Shown here: positions 56,027 through 64,000 of the stretch, in pieces
Numbering within the stretch: position 1 is the stretch's first letter
How the letters are laid out: every line of letters begins with the position of its first letter
DNA from: Flavobacterium ovatum
GTDB lineage: Bacteria; Bacteroidota; Bacteroidia; Flavobacteriales; Flavobacteriaceae
Length of the DNA: 64,000 nt
Direction of reading: 5' to 3'
Assembly (NCBI RefSeq): GCF_040703125.1
Contig: NZ_CP160035.1
Coordinates: forward strand, 3,954,001-4,018,000
Translations under genes and position numbers: made by a program
Notes under the pieces: generated by a model
Seen by the model: the letters and a program-made list of their open reading frames with translations, nothing else
Database searches by the model: none
What the model was told of the DNA's origin: nothing

Positions 56027-58273
56027 ATGAGTGCCGCAGCAACAATAGCCGAAACGACTAGCCATTTAAAACCCTTAATTAGCGATTTAGGACTTATCCT
56101 GATGACTGCTGGAATTGCAGTTTTAATATTTAAAAAGCTTAAACAACCCTTGGTTTTAGGGTATTTAATTGCGGGATTTTTGGCAGGAAATCATTTTGAT
56201 TTTTTCCCTTCGGTAAAAGACATCCAAAGTGTGGAAGTCTGGGCAGAAATAGGTGTGATCATCTTATTGTTCAGTTTGGGACTCGAATTTAGTTTTAAAA
56301 AATTGATGAAAGTGGGTGGAACCGCCTCCATTACTGCCGTCACCCAAATCATAACCATGGTACTCGTCGGTTTTATGGCTGGAAAATGGATGGGCTGGAA
56401 ACTGATGGATAGCATTTTCTTAGGTGTCATCCTCTCCGTTTCATCGACAACGATTATTTTAAAAACTTTTGAAGAACTAGGTGTAAAAGCACAAAAATTT
56501 GCAGGAATTGTAATTGGTTCGCTTATCGTACAAGATATTGTAGCCATTTTGATGATGGTCTTATTATCGACTGTGGCGGCTACTCAAAATTTTTCTGGAA
56601 GTGAATTGCTGTTTTCGGTTTTAAAACTGGCCTTTTTCTTGACTGCTTGGTTTGTAGCTGGAATATTTTTCATTCCTACTTTACTCAAAAAAGCCAAACA
56701 TTTACTGACTGATGAAATGCTCTTGATTATCTCCTTGGCCTTGTGTTTAATGATGGTCATTCTGGCTGCTGATGTTGGGTTCTCCCCTGCTCTTGGTGCT
56801 TTTATCATGGGTTCCATTATTGCGGAAACCACTCAAGCGGAACATATTGAACATTTGATAAAACCCGTAAAAGATTTATTTGGCGCGGTATTCTTTGTGT
56901 CAGTTGGTATGTTGATTAATCCAACAACTTTGTATGAACACGCAGCTCCAGTGATGATTCTGACGTTTATCACCATTTTTGGACAGTCAATCAGTTCAAC
57001 AATTGGCGCATTAATTTCTGGGCAACCTTTGAAGCAGTCAGTTCAAACCGGGATGAGTTTAGCACAAATTGGGGAATTCTCTTTTATAATCGCTACGCTT
57101 GGAACAACAATGCATGTTACCAGTTCTTTCCTCTACCCTATTGTGGTAGCAGTATCGGCTATAACAACTTTTACGACTCCATTTATGGTCAAGGCAGCAG
57201 TACCTTTTTCTGAGTTTCTAGAAAAAAAATTACCTCGCAGAATAACTAAAAAAATCAATCGATACAGCACCAATGCACAAGCGATTCGCGCAGTGAGTAC
57301 TTGGCAGGTCGTCATCAGAACGCACTTGATTCATATTGTTATCCATACCATTATTATCACCTCAATTATTTTACTTTGTTCCAAATTTGTGGTGCCCTTG
57401 GTGGAACATTCTAAATTTGGAAATGCTATTGCCGCCTTGATTACGATTGTTATTATTTCGCCTTTTTTATATGCGCTATCATTGCGAAAAATAGCCGTTA
57501 AGGAAGTAGCTTCTTTGTTTAAAGAGCGAAAATATAAAGGTCCTATCTTGATGCTGTTTTTTCTAAGAATGGGACTGGCGGTATTTTATATCGGATTCTT
57601 GTTAAATATCTTTTTCTCTCCTATTATTGCTTTTATTGCATTAGTTTGTGCCTTAATTATTTACTTTTTATTCCCTAAAAAACTACATGCTCAGTATCAT
57701 AAAATTGAAGGTCATTTTCTGAAAAACTTGAATGATAGAACTGAAGGTGAAGCAGGGAAAATAAACCGTCAACACGCTAATTTAACTCCTTGGGATGGCC
57801 ACATGACCAGTTTTACAATTGCCAAAGAATCCAATCTTGCAGGTAAAACGTTACGTGAAATCAAGATTAGAGAATTACTAGGCATTAATATTGCTTATAT
57901 CAATCGTGGTGATATCACGATTCAGGTACCAAACAAAATGGAGCGTTTGTTTCCGGGTGACGAAATTGGAGTTATTGGAACGGATGATCAAGTAAAAGTA
58001 TTTGCCGACTATCTGCGTCAAAATGAGATTGAGATTCCAGAAAAAGTAAATAATGACGTGGTTCTACGTCAAATAGAACTTAACAATGAAGAATTCATTG
58101 GTAAAGCTATTGGTCGCTCAAAACTACGAGAACTAACCCAAGGATTAATTGTAGGTATTGAACGTAATGGGGTACGTATGCTCAACCCTGAGTCTAACAT
58201 CATTCTAGAACGTGATGACATTGTTTGGATTGTAGGAAACAAAAAACTATTGAATGCTTTATTTGTGGAATAA
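56027..58273 (+). CDS. CPA2-family cation:proton antiporter with RCK_C domains
   Basis: A 748-residue membrane protein. Residues about 15-400 form a Kef-type exchanger with 11-12 helices (VLGYLIAGFLAGN, VIILLFSLGLEFSFKKL, LGAFIMGSIIAET). Further helices lie at about 430-560. The C-terminal 170 residues hold two TrkA-C-like ligand-binding domains (TIAKESNLAGKTLREIKIRELLG and EFIGKAIGRSKLRELTQGL). It probably exchanges K+ or Na+ for H+ under ligand control. It lacks the KefB/C nucleotide-binding RCK_N fold. It is monocistronic. Confidence 0.9.
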   Translation: MSAAATIAETTSHLKPLISDLGLILMTAGIAVLIFKKLKQPLVLGYLIAGFLAGNHFDFFPSVKDIQSVEVWAEIGVIILLFSLGLEFSFKKLMKVGGTASITAVTQIITMVLVGFMAGKWMGWKLMDSIFLGVILSVSSTTIILKTFEELGVKAQKFAGIVIGSLIVQDIVAILMMVLLSTVAATQNFSGSELLFSVLKLAFFLTAWFVAGIFFIPTLLKKAKHLLTDEMLLIISLALCLMMVILAADVGFSPALGAFIMGSIIAETTQAEHIEHLIKPVKDLFGAVFFVSVGMLINPTTLYEHAAPVMILTFITIFGQSISSTIGALISGQPLKQSVQTGMSLAQIGEFSFIIATLGTTMHVTSSFLYPIVVAVSAITTFTTPFMVKAAVPFSEFLEKKLPRRITKKINRYSTNAQAIRAVSTWQVVIRTHLIHIVIHTIIITSIILLCSKFVVPLVEHSKFGNAIAALITIVIISPFLYALSLRKIAVKEVASLFKERKYKGPILMLFFLRMGLAVFYIGFLLNIFFSPIIAFIALVCALIIYFLFPKKLHAQYHKIEGHFLKNLNDRTEGEAGKINRQHANLTPWDGHMTSFTIAKESNLAGKTLREIKIRELLGINIAYINRGDITIQVPNKMERLFPGDEIGVIGTDDQVKVFADYLRQNEIEIPEKVNNDVVLRQIELNNEEFIGKAIGRSKLRELTQGLIVGIERNGVRMLNPESNIILERDDIVWIVGNKKLLNALFVE

Positions 58274-58386
58274 AATTATTACTTTTTTCTCAAAATTATT
58301 TAATGATTCTTGTAAATCTAAAGTATTTTAAAGTGAAATGACACTAAACACTTTTACTAATAAAAAAACTATATTCTATTTAACCA

Positions 58387-59820
58387 ATGAAAAGAAAACT
58401 ACTTTTTATTATATTTTTTATATTGATTTCGTGTAATTCAGAAGATTACAATCCCCGTAAAAATATTGAACCTCAACCAGATGTAAAAACACCAACATCT
58501 GAAATTGAAATTCCAACTATAGAAAATAGTTTTCCTGCAGGAAGTTTAAATAGTTATTTTTCGAATGCTTTAATCTCTGATCAACTCAATAATATTGACA
58601 GAGCTAATCCTATAAAAATAACTGAATTTGATGCCATAAATAACCGAATAAAAACCAACTATACGAACTTAGATAATTTATTAATTAAAGCTACAGACAA
58701 TCAAAGCTGGTTTATTACCCAAAATAGTGAAGCTTCTACTGTTGTAGAAATAGTAAGTATTAATAAAAATGATGGTTGGATTACCCTCGGAAACACCTAT
58801 ACAGGAATTCTGAACACTACTATTGGAGCTAAAGTAGAATTTTTCAATCCATTTATTAATTACGAAATAATTAAAAACAAACCTTTATTTGATCCTTATC
58901 CAATTTCAGTCATAGAAGGTGAATTCAATTACATTCAACCAGGAGGGATTTTCGAAAAATCCGATGGAACTTACATATTATTAACTCCTATTGTATTTGG
59001 ATCACATACAAAAAGGAGTATCTACTATGCCACTAGTACTAACTTAGAAAATTGGGTTTTTCACAATAAAAAAATATTGGGTACAAGTACAATTCCTTTT
59101 GCGAAAACGGATGGCAATGTATTTACTACTGGAAACCCTCTTAAATTAGACAATGGCAACCTACTTTTTTTATTAGGAATAGAACAACCTAATAAAAACT
59201 ATACCTCTGCATATATGATAATGGATGAAAATCTCAATATTATCCAACAACCAAAAAAAATAATGATTCCGCAATGGAATGAATTAGATCAAAATAGCTT
59301 CCCGTTATCCATAACTAAATTCAACAATCAATATAGATTATTACTACATAAAAGAAAACCAAGTTTCATTGACAGGGAAATTCATGAACTCATTTTCACT
59401 GATTTATTCGATGCTTTAGACCTAAACAAAAACATTATTTCTTCAAAAATAGTGCATGTAGGAAATCTTAGCAATGGTTATTTAAAAGGAAAAGCGGATG
59501 ATGCTACCTATGTTACATTTAATTCCCAATTATATATCATTATTGGAGGAGAAGAAACATATTCTAACTATTTAACTTCAAACAATAGAGAATATGGTTT
59601 AATGCGATTGGACAATGGAAAATGGTACCATGATGCTCGAAGTCCACTAATTGTAAATCCTGTACAACTGTTTAATAAATATCCTATTTATAGTTGGGCT
59701 TGGGATCATTCTGGTGGGTTTATTTCGCCTATAATTAAAAACAACACTATGTATCTCTATATGGCATTAGGAACTGATAATCCTGATTACTTTATTGCAG
59801 GGATCAAAATAACATTGTAA
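58387..59820 (+). CDS. Lipoprotein with five-bladed-propeller-like repeats
   Basis: A 477-residue protein with lipobox FILISC (Cys16) and a Pro/Thr-rich linker. From about residue 170, segments such as GGIFEKSDGTYILLTPIVFG, SIYYATSTNLENWVFHNKKIL and GGFISPIIKNNTMYLYMALG resemble the GH43/GH32-type beta-propeller fold (SxDLxNW-like motif). The acidic catalytic triad cannot be assigned with confidence. It may be a surface glycan-binding or glycan-cleaving lipoprotein. It has no gene neighbours in an operon. Confidence 0.7.
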   Translation: MKRKLLFIIFFILISCNSEDYNPRKNIEPQPDVKTPTSEIEIPTIENSFPAGSLNSYFSNALISDQLNNIDRANPIKITEFDAINNRIKTNYTNLDNLLIKATDNQSWFITQNSEASTVVEIVSINKNDGWITLGNTYTGILNTTIGAKVEFFNPFINYEIIKNKPLFDPYPISVIEGEFNYIQPGGIFEKSDGTYILLTPIVFGSHTKRSIYYATSTNLENWVFHNKKILGTSTIPFAKTDGNVFTTGNPLKLDNGNLLFLLGIEQPNKNYTSAYMIMDENLNIIQQPKKIMIPQWNELDQNSFPLSITKFNNQYRLLLHKRKPSFIDREIHELIFTDLFDALDLNKNIISSKIVHVGNLSNGYLKGKADDATYVTFNSQLYIIIGGEETYSNYLTSNNREYGLMRLDNGKWYHDARSPLIVNPVQLFNKYPIYSWAWDHSGGFISPIIKNNTMYLYMALGTDNPDYFIAGIKITL

Positions 59821-59934
59821 TTAATTTCCATATATTAATGTTGATTTGAAAATCGGTCATCCGTAAGCAAGATAAATCATATAAAAAAAACGTTATGCCA
59901 AAAAAAGTATAATATATTCCAATCTGATTTTTGT

Positions 59935-60150
59935 CAAATCGAGGAGTAATTTTTATTCTAAAAAAAGCAATATAAAATGACGTTATTTGAATGTTAGCAC
60001 TTCTAATTCCCCTCTTGAGAGGGGCTAGGGGTGTGTTTTTTTAAGTGTTTGCAAATCACACATTTAAATCAAAACGTCATAGGTAGCGCAGTCGAGATGT
60101 AATAGCGGTTCTCGACTGCGCTCGAACTGACAATTGTACTATTTTACAAA
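59935..60150 (+). repeat. Dispersed 95-bp repeat, copy 3
   Basis: The core 59941-60035 is identical to copy 1. The right flank AACGTCATAGGTAGCGCAGTC matches copy 1, and GAACTGACAATTG at its end matches copy 2. It lies downstream of the propeller-like lipoprotein gene. Confidence 0.85.
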
Positions 60151-60213
60151 CATTACTGGTGTTAATTTGAATGTTAAGCCTATATTTAAGCAATAAATAT
60201 AATTTTAAACTAA

Positions 60214-60245
60214 AAAAGCGGTCTAAAACTAATTAGACCGCTTTT
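60214..60245. terminator. Terminator of guaB
   Basis: AAAAGCGGTCTAA pairs perfectly with TTAGACCGCTTTT around AACTAA; the U-tract reads on the minus strand. It lies 22 bases past the guaB stop codon. Confidence 0.85.
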
Positions 60246-60266
60246 GTATTTTATAAAAACTATAAA

Positions 60267-61739
60267 TTATCTAGAATAATTAGGAGCTTCTTTTGTAATT
60301 GTAACATTATGTGGATGACTTTCGTTGATACCACTTGCGGTGATACGTACAAAACGTCCAGTAGCTTTCAAAGTTGGAATATCCTTAGCACCACAGTATC
60401 CCATACCTGCTCTAAGTCCACCAATGAATTGCAACATACTTTCGTTTAATTCTCCTTTGTAAGGCACACGACCTACAATTCCTTCTGGAACTAATTTTTT
60501 CACATCATCTTCAACATCTTGAAAATAACGGTCTTTTGAACCTGTTTGCATCGCTTCAACAGAACCCATCCCACGGTATGATTTGAATTTTCTACCTTCA
60601 AAAATAATTGTTTCTCCTGGAGATTCTTTTGTTCCTGCTAATAATGATCCTAACATCACACAGTCAGCACCTGCGGCCAAAGCCTTAGGGATATCTCCTG
60701 TATAACGAATTCCACCATCAGCAATAACTGGCACTCCAGTTCCTTCTAAGGCAGCTGCTACTTCTAGCACTGCAGAAAACTGAGGAAAACCAACACCAGC
60801 AACGATACGAGTCGTACAGATTGAACCAGGTCCAATTCCGACTTTCACACCATCTGCTCCGTTTTCAACTAAAAACTTAGCCGCTTCTGGTGTGGCAATG
60901 TTTCCAACGATTACGTCGATTTGCGGGAATTTAGCTTTTACTTCTTTCAAAGTGTTCACTACTCCTTGTGTATGTCCGTGAGCAGTGTCAATGATAATAG
61001 CATCAACACCTGCATTTACTAATGCTTCTGCTCTTTCTACCGCATCTCCTGTTACTCCAATCGCTGCTGCTACGCGCAAACGTCCGTAAACATCTTTGTT
61101 TGCAATTGGTTTTTGAGTTAATTTGGTAATATCTCTAAAGGTAATTAAACCTACTAGTTTATTGTCTTTACTTACAACTGGTAATTTTTCAATTTTGTGA
61201 CCTTGTAAAACTACTTCAGCTTGTTCTAATGAAGTACCTTCGGCAACAGTGATTAAGTTTTCACTGGTCATTACCTCAATAATTGGTCTTGCGTTGTTTT
61301 TTTCAAAACGTAAATCACGATTGGTAACAATTCCTCTTAAAGTTTGGTTTTCATCCACAATTGGAATTCCGCCAATACCGTATTCTTTCATGGCCGCTTT
61401 TGCGTCAGCCACTACAGAGGTCATTGGTAAAGTAACTGGATCGATAATCATTCCTGATTCAGCACGCTTTACTTTACGTACTTTGGCAGCTTGTTGCTCG
61501 ATAGTCATGTTTTTATGTAAAACTCCTATACCGCCTTCTTGTGCCATAGCAATTGCCATTGCACTTTCAGTAACGGTATCCATTGCAGCGGATACAATTG
61601 GAACGTTTAGGGTAATATTTCTTGAAAATTTTGATTGGATACTCACTTCTCTTGGAAGCACATTGGAGTAATTTGGAACTAATAATACATCATCGTATGT
61701 TAAACCTTCACCGATAATCTTTGTGCTGTGTGCTATCAT
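60267..61739 (-). CDS. guaB: IMP dehydrogenase
   Basis: Oxidises IMP to XMP in the guanine nucleotide pathway, using NAD. The ATG at 61739 ([20 protein letters not shown]) is chosen because the -7 box at 61766-61773 lies in the upstream part of the open frame. The 490-residue product has two CBS domains (about 95-210), the catalytic Cys in [17 protein letters not shown], the [19 protein letters not shown] phosphate site and the flap sequence [19 protein letters not shown]. Confidence 0.97.
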   Translation of the reverse strand: MIAHSTKIIGEGLTYDDVLLVPNYSNVLPREVSIQSKFSRNITLNVPIVSAAMDTVTESAMAIAMAQEGGIGVLHKNMTIEQQAAKVRKVKRAESGMIIDPVTLPMTSVVADAKAAMKEYGIGGIPIVDENQTLRGIVTNRDLRFEKNNARPIIEVMTSENLITVAEGTSLEQAEVVLQGHKIEKLPVVSKDNKLVGLITFRDITKLTQKPIANKDVYGRLRVAAAIGVTGDAVERAEALVNAGVDAIIIDTAHGHTQGVVNTLKEVKAKFPQIDVIVGNIATPEAAKFLVENGADGVKVGIGPGSICTTRIVAGVGFPQFSAVLEVAAALEGTGVPVIADGGIRYTGDIPKALAAGADCVMLGSLLAGTKESPGETIIFEGRKFKSYRGMGSVEAMQTGSKDRYFQDVEDDVKKLVPEGIVGRVPYKGELNESMLQFIGGLRAGMGYCGAKDIPTLKATGRFVRITASGINESHPHNVTITKEAPNYSR

Positions 61740-61765
61740 GTTGCAATTTCTAGTTGAATTGCGTG

Positions 61766-61773
61766 CAAATATA
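61766..61773 (-). promoter_or_regulatory. -7 box of guaB
   Basis: The minus strand reads TATATTTG, 26 bases before the ATG at 61739. Confidence 0.45.
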
Positions 61774-62020
61774 GTCAATTTATTTGAATTAAAAATTGAT
61801 TTTCAAAAACGATTTGATATGTAATTGTTTACGCATGAACTTTAATTAAAATAAATGTGGCTCCAAATTAATCAAAAAAGGAAGTCAACACCCTTACCTA
61901 ATTTTAAGTTTCCTTATTCTGATCCAATCTAAATTCTCCATAATTTTTGAAAAATTTAATAAATGATGAACATCTAATTGTACACGTATTGATTACCTTT
62001 CCTTACTTTAAAGTAGCTAA

Positions 62021-63139
62021 ATGAATAACCAAACAGAAATAGGAATAATTGGTGCTGGACTAGCCGGCATGACAGCAGCTATTCATTTGTTGAAACAAGG
62101 TTTCTCAGTCACATTATTTGAGAAAAATAGTTTCCCCAAACATAAAGTCTGTGGCGAATTTATTTCGAATGAAATATGGGATTATTTACAAACTTTAGAC
62201 CTTGACATCAACTCTCTTCAGCCGACAAAAATTGACACTACTCTTTTATCAACCTTAGATGGAAAAACTATTGAATCAAAATTACCACTGGGAGGTTTTG
62301 GCGTAAGTCGTTATACTCTCGATTACTATTTGTATCAAAAAGCACAAGAATTAGGAGGTACCATAATTCAAGCCAATGTGATTGATGTGGTTTTTTCAAA
62401 TGATCAATTCACGATTTCAACCGATGATAACAAACAGTTCAAGTCAAAAGTCGTTTTAGGTAGTTTTGGAAAACGCTCCAATATGGATCTACAATTGAAA
62501 CGAAAGTTCTTCCAGGAAAAATCCCCTTGGCTGGCGGTAAAAGCACATTATGATTTCCCGTTCCCAGACAATGTTGTGGCTTTACATAATTTTGATGGTG
62601 GTTATTGTGGTGTTTCAAAAGTAGAAAACAACGCTATAAATGTTTGTTACTTAGTTCGGTACAATTCTTTTAAAAAACACAAAGACATAAGCGAATTTCA
62701 GCAAAAAGTAATGTCGAAAAATCCTTATTTAGATATCGTTTTTAAAGAAGGTAAAATGCTCTTTGAAAAACCTATAACGATCAGCCAAATTTCTTTTGAA
62801 GACAAACCCAAAATAGAAAACCACATGATTATGATTGGTGATGCGGCTGGCATGATTCATCCTCTTTGCGGTAACGGAATGGCAATGGCGATTCACGGTG
62901 CCAAAATTGCAGCGGAACTCGTCAGCGAATATCTAGAAAACAACATAACGCGAAACCAACTCGAACACAAATACGAAACTCAATGGAACGGCGCTTTTAA
63001 AAAACGAGTACAATTTGGAAAAATTTTATCAAAAATTTTATTGAATACTACTTTGTCTAAAATAGTAATGAAAAGTGTTTTATATTTTCCTTTCTTACTG
63101 CCTTTCATTATTAAAAAAACCCACGGAAAACCAATCTAA
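62021..63139 (+). CDS. FAD-dependent oxidoreductase (geranylgeranyl reductase-like)
   Basis: A 372-residue flavoprotein with the dinucleotide motif IGIIGAGLAGMTAAIHLLKQG, CGEFIS after the first strand, and MIGDAAGMIHPLCGNGMAMAIHGAK as the FAD-closing motif. The C terminus has a hydrophobic segment (SVLYFPFLLPFIIKK) that may touch the membrane. It belongs to the GGR/halogenase-like branch. Its stop codon is directly followed by the ATG of the methyltransferase gene, so it is part of the type III PKS operon and probably tailors the polyketide. Confidence 0.9.
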   Translation: MNNQTEIGIIGAGLAGMTAAIHLLKQGFSVTLFEKNSFPKHKVCGEFISNEIWDYLQTLDLDINSLQPTKIDTTLLSTLDGKTIESKLPLGGFGVSRYTLDYYLYQKAQELGGTIIQANVIDVVFSNDQFTISTDDNKQFKSKVVLGSFGKRSNMDLQLKRKFFQEKSPWLAVKAHYDFPFPDNVVALHNFDGGYCGVSKVENNAINVCYLVRYNSFKKHKDISEFQQKVMSKNPYLDIVFKEGKMLFEKPITISQISFEDKPKIENHMIMIGDAAGMIHPLCGNGMAMAIHGAKIAAELVSEYLENNITRNQLEHKYETQWNGAFKKRVQFGKILSKILLNTTLSKIVMKSVLYFPFLLPFIIKKTHGKPI

Positions 63140-63850
63140 ATGGCTATTAATACTAAATATAGATCTACAGAAGATGAGATCATGGATGATTTTCTACTAG
63201 AAGGAGAAGAATTGCGAGATGCCTTAGATAAAATAGCCAGTATCAATCAGTTTTTAGGCGGCAATCAGTTAACTTTACAAGGAGTGCAGCAATTAATTGG
63301 TTCGAAAAATCAAAAATTGACAATTGTAGATGTCGGATGCGGAAATGGTGATATGTTGCGAACTTTAGCCAATTTTGGTGCGAAAAATAAATTAGAATTC
63401 GATTTAATTGGTATTGATGCGAATGCTTTCACTGTGAATCATGCCGTTGCTTTATCCAAAGAATACCCGAATATAAGTTACCAATGCATCGATATTTTTG
63501 AGGAGAAATTCAAAGAACTAAAGTATGATTTGGTTTTGTGCACCCTAACATTGCACCACTTCCAAACGGACCAAATCAATTATTTACTTCAACTATTTTC
63601 GAAACAAGCTACAATCGGAATTGTGATTAATGATTTGCATCGAAGTAGTATTGCTTATCGATTATTTCAGTTGGTTTGTTTGGTCTTCAGACTGAATAGA
63701 ATGTCAAAAGATGATGGATTAATCTCCATTTTAAGAGGTTTCAAAAAGGAAGAGCTAGTTGCTTTTTCGAAAAAAAATAATTTACAAAACTATACGATTC
63801 AATGGAAATGGGCTTTCCGTTACCAATGGATTATTAAAACCGAAAAATGA
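63140..63850 (+). CDS. SAM-dependent methyltransferase of the PKS operon
   Basis: A 236-residue class I enzyme with TIVDVGCGNGDMLRTLANFG (motif I), DLIGIDANAFTVNHAVALSK, and YDLVLCTLTLHHFQTDQ (post I/II). Probably an O- or C-methyltransferase of the polyketide product. Its TGA overlaps the next ATG (ATGA at 63847), and its ATG abuts the previous stop, so all three genes are translationally coupled. Confidence 0.9.
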   Translation: MAINTKYRSTEDEIMDDFLLEGEELRDALDKIASINQFLGGNQLTLQGVQQLIGSKNQKLTIVDVGCGNGDMLRTLANFGAKNKLEFDLIGIDANAFTVNHAVALSKEYPNISYQCIDIFEEKFKELKYDLVLCTLTLHHFQTDQINYLLQLFSKQATIGIVINDLHRSSIAYRLFQLVCLVFRLNRMSKDDGLISILRGFKKEELVAFSKKNNLQNYTIQWKWAFRYQWIIKTEK

Positions 63851-64000
63851 GCGTAAAAATTATAAATGTTGCCACAGAATTGCCTAGATTTTCTAGAGAA
63901 ACAGTAGACATACTGCCTTTTTTGGACTTATGGTTAGTCAACCAAGAAGAGCGTTTTCAACGAAAAGTAAAAAAAATATTTGAGGGAGCTAAAGTAGACA
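63847..64000 (+). CDS. Type III polyketide synthase, N-terminal part (cut by window end)
   Basis: Fifty-one codons are visible: MSVKIINVATELPRFSRETV, DILPFLDLWLVNQEERFQRK and VKKIFEGAKVD, typical of bacterial chalcone/stilbene synthase-like proteins. The catalytic Cys-His-Asn lies beyond the window. With the oxidoreductase and methyltransferase upstream it forms a recognisable three-gene group that antiSMASH-type tools call T3PKS in flavobacteria. Confidence 0.85.
   Translation, partial: MSVKIINVATELPRFSRETVDILPFLDLWLVNQEERFQRKVKKIFEGAKVD

Noticed and set aside
61740..61778. Longer GuaB start at 61778
   Set aside because: The -7 box lies within this stretch and the residues MTIFARNSTRNCN are not typical of IMP dehydrogenase.

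Overview
The window is chromosomal DNA of a Flavobacterium-type member of the Bacteroidota. Evidence: low G+C; Bacteroidota -7 boxes (TAnnTTTG) upstream of many genes; a eukaryote/archaeal-type ProS; two proteins with type IX secretion C-terminal domains; the rpmB-rpmG-DUF4295-ftsY order; BshC of bacillithiol synthesis; and the start of a type III polyketide synthase operon. The genus call is inference from gene content.

Layout. 1-2330: rpsT, three tRNA-Glu genes and proS on the minus strand. 2431-7956: plus-strand envelope genes (glycine/tyrosine-rich lipoprotein, FadL-like porin, secreted protein, amidase lipoprotein) around rimO. 8399-13138: porin, aldo/keto reductase and B12-type radical SAM protein, minus strand. 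13279-17583: bshC, ndk, a DUF721/lipoprotein pair and a serine hydrolase. 17681-22836: a minus-strand block with a 56-residue membrane protein, ftsY, DUF4295, rpmG, rpmB, cinA, an Hpt protein, an FAH-family enzyme and an exonuclease. 23183-34806: a 2-oxo acid dehydrogenase E2, glycosyltransferase, secreted propeller-like protein, T9SS sulfatase, second T9SS protein, ABC-F ATPase, CDGSH protein and an atypical SDR. 35249-41961: methyltransferase, carbonic anhydrase, LolD-type ATPase, cobalamin adenosyltransferase, DUF2795 protein and secA. 41962-47308: the accessory region, with a two-gene module of unknown function, about 1.2 kb of repeat-rich DNA, and katG bracketed by inverted 95-bp repeats. 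47309-51468: a small Cys protein, TonB receptor and PepSY protein, a likely metal or metallophore uptake operon. 51549-61739: trmH, a frameshifted gene, a zinc-site-less sirtuin, a YceI lipoprotein, purB, a CPA2 antiporter, a lipoprotein and guaB. 62021-64000: FAD oxidoreductase, methyltransferase and the beginning of a type III PKS, tightly coupled and cut by the window end.

Most genes are ordinary housekeeping or envelope functions. The unusual content is in the intergenic DNA: (a) six copies of a modular repeat whose outer arms are conserved while the central hairpin differs in each copy; (b) three identical 95-bp repeats, two of them inverted around katG; (c) a 212-bp MITE with 19-bp terminal inverted repeats and 9-bp target duplications, inserted in the terminator of a sulfatase gene; (d) several other dispersed palindromes. 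The best candidate for an undescribed system is the overlapping pair at 42337-43378: a one-TM miniprotein and a soluble protein that share a short [I/L]Q[S/A]G[R/N]D[V/I]K motif. All functional calls come from reading motifs; no database search was run.
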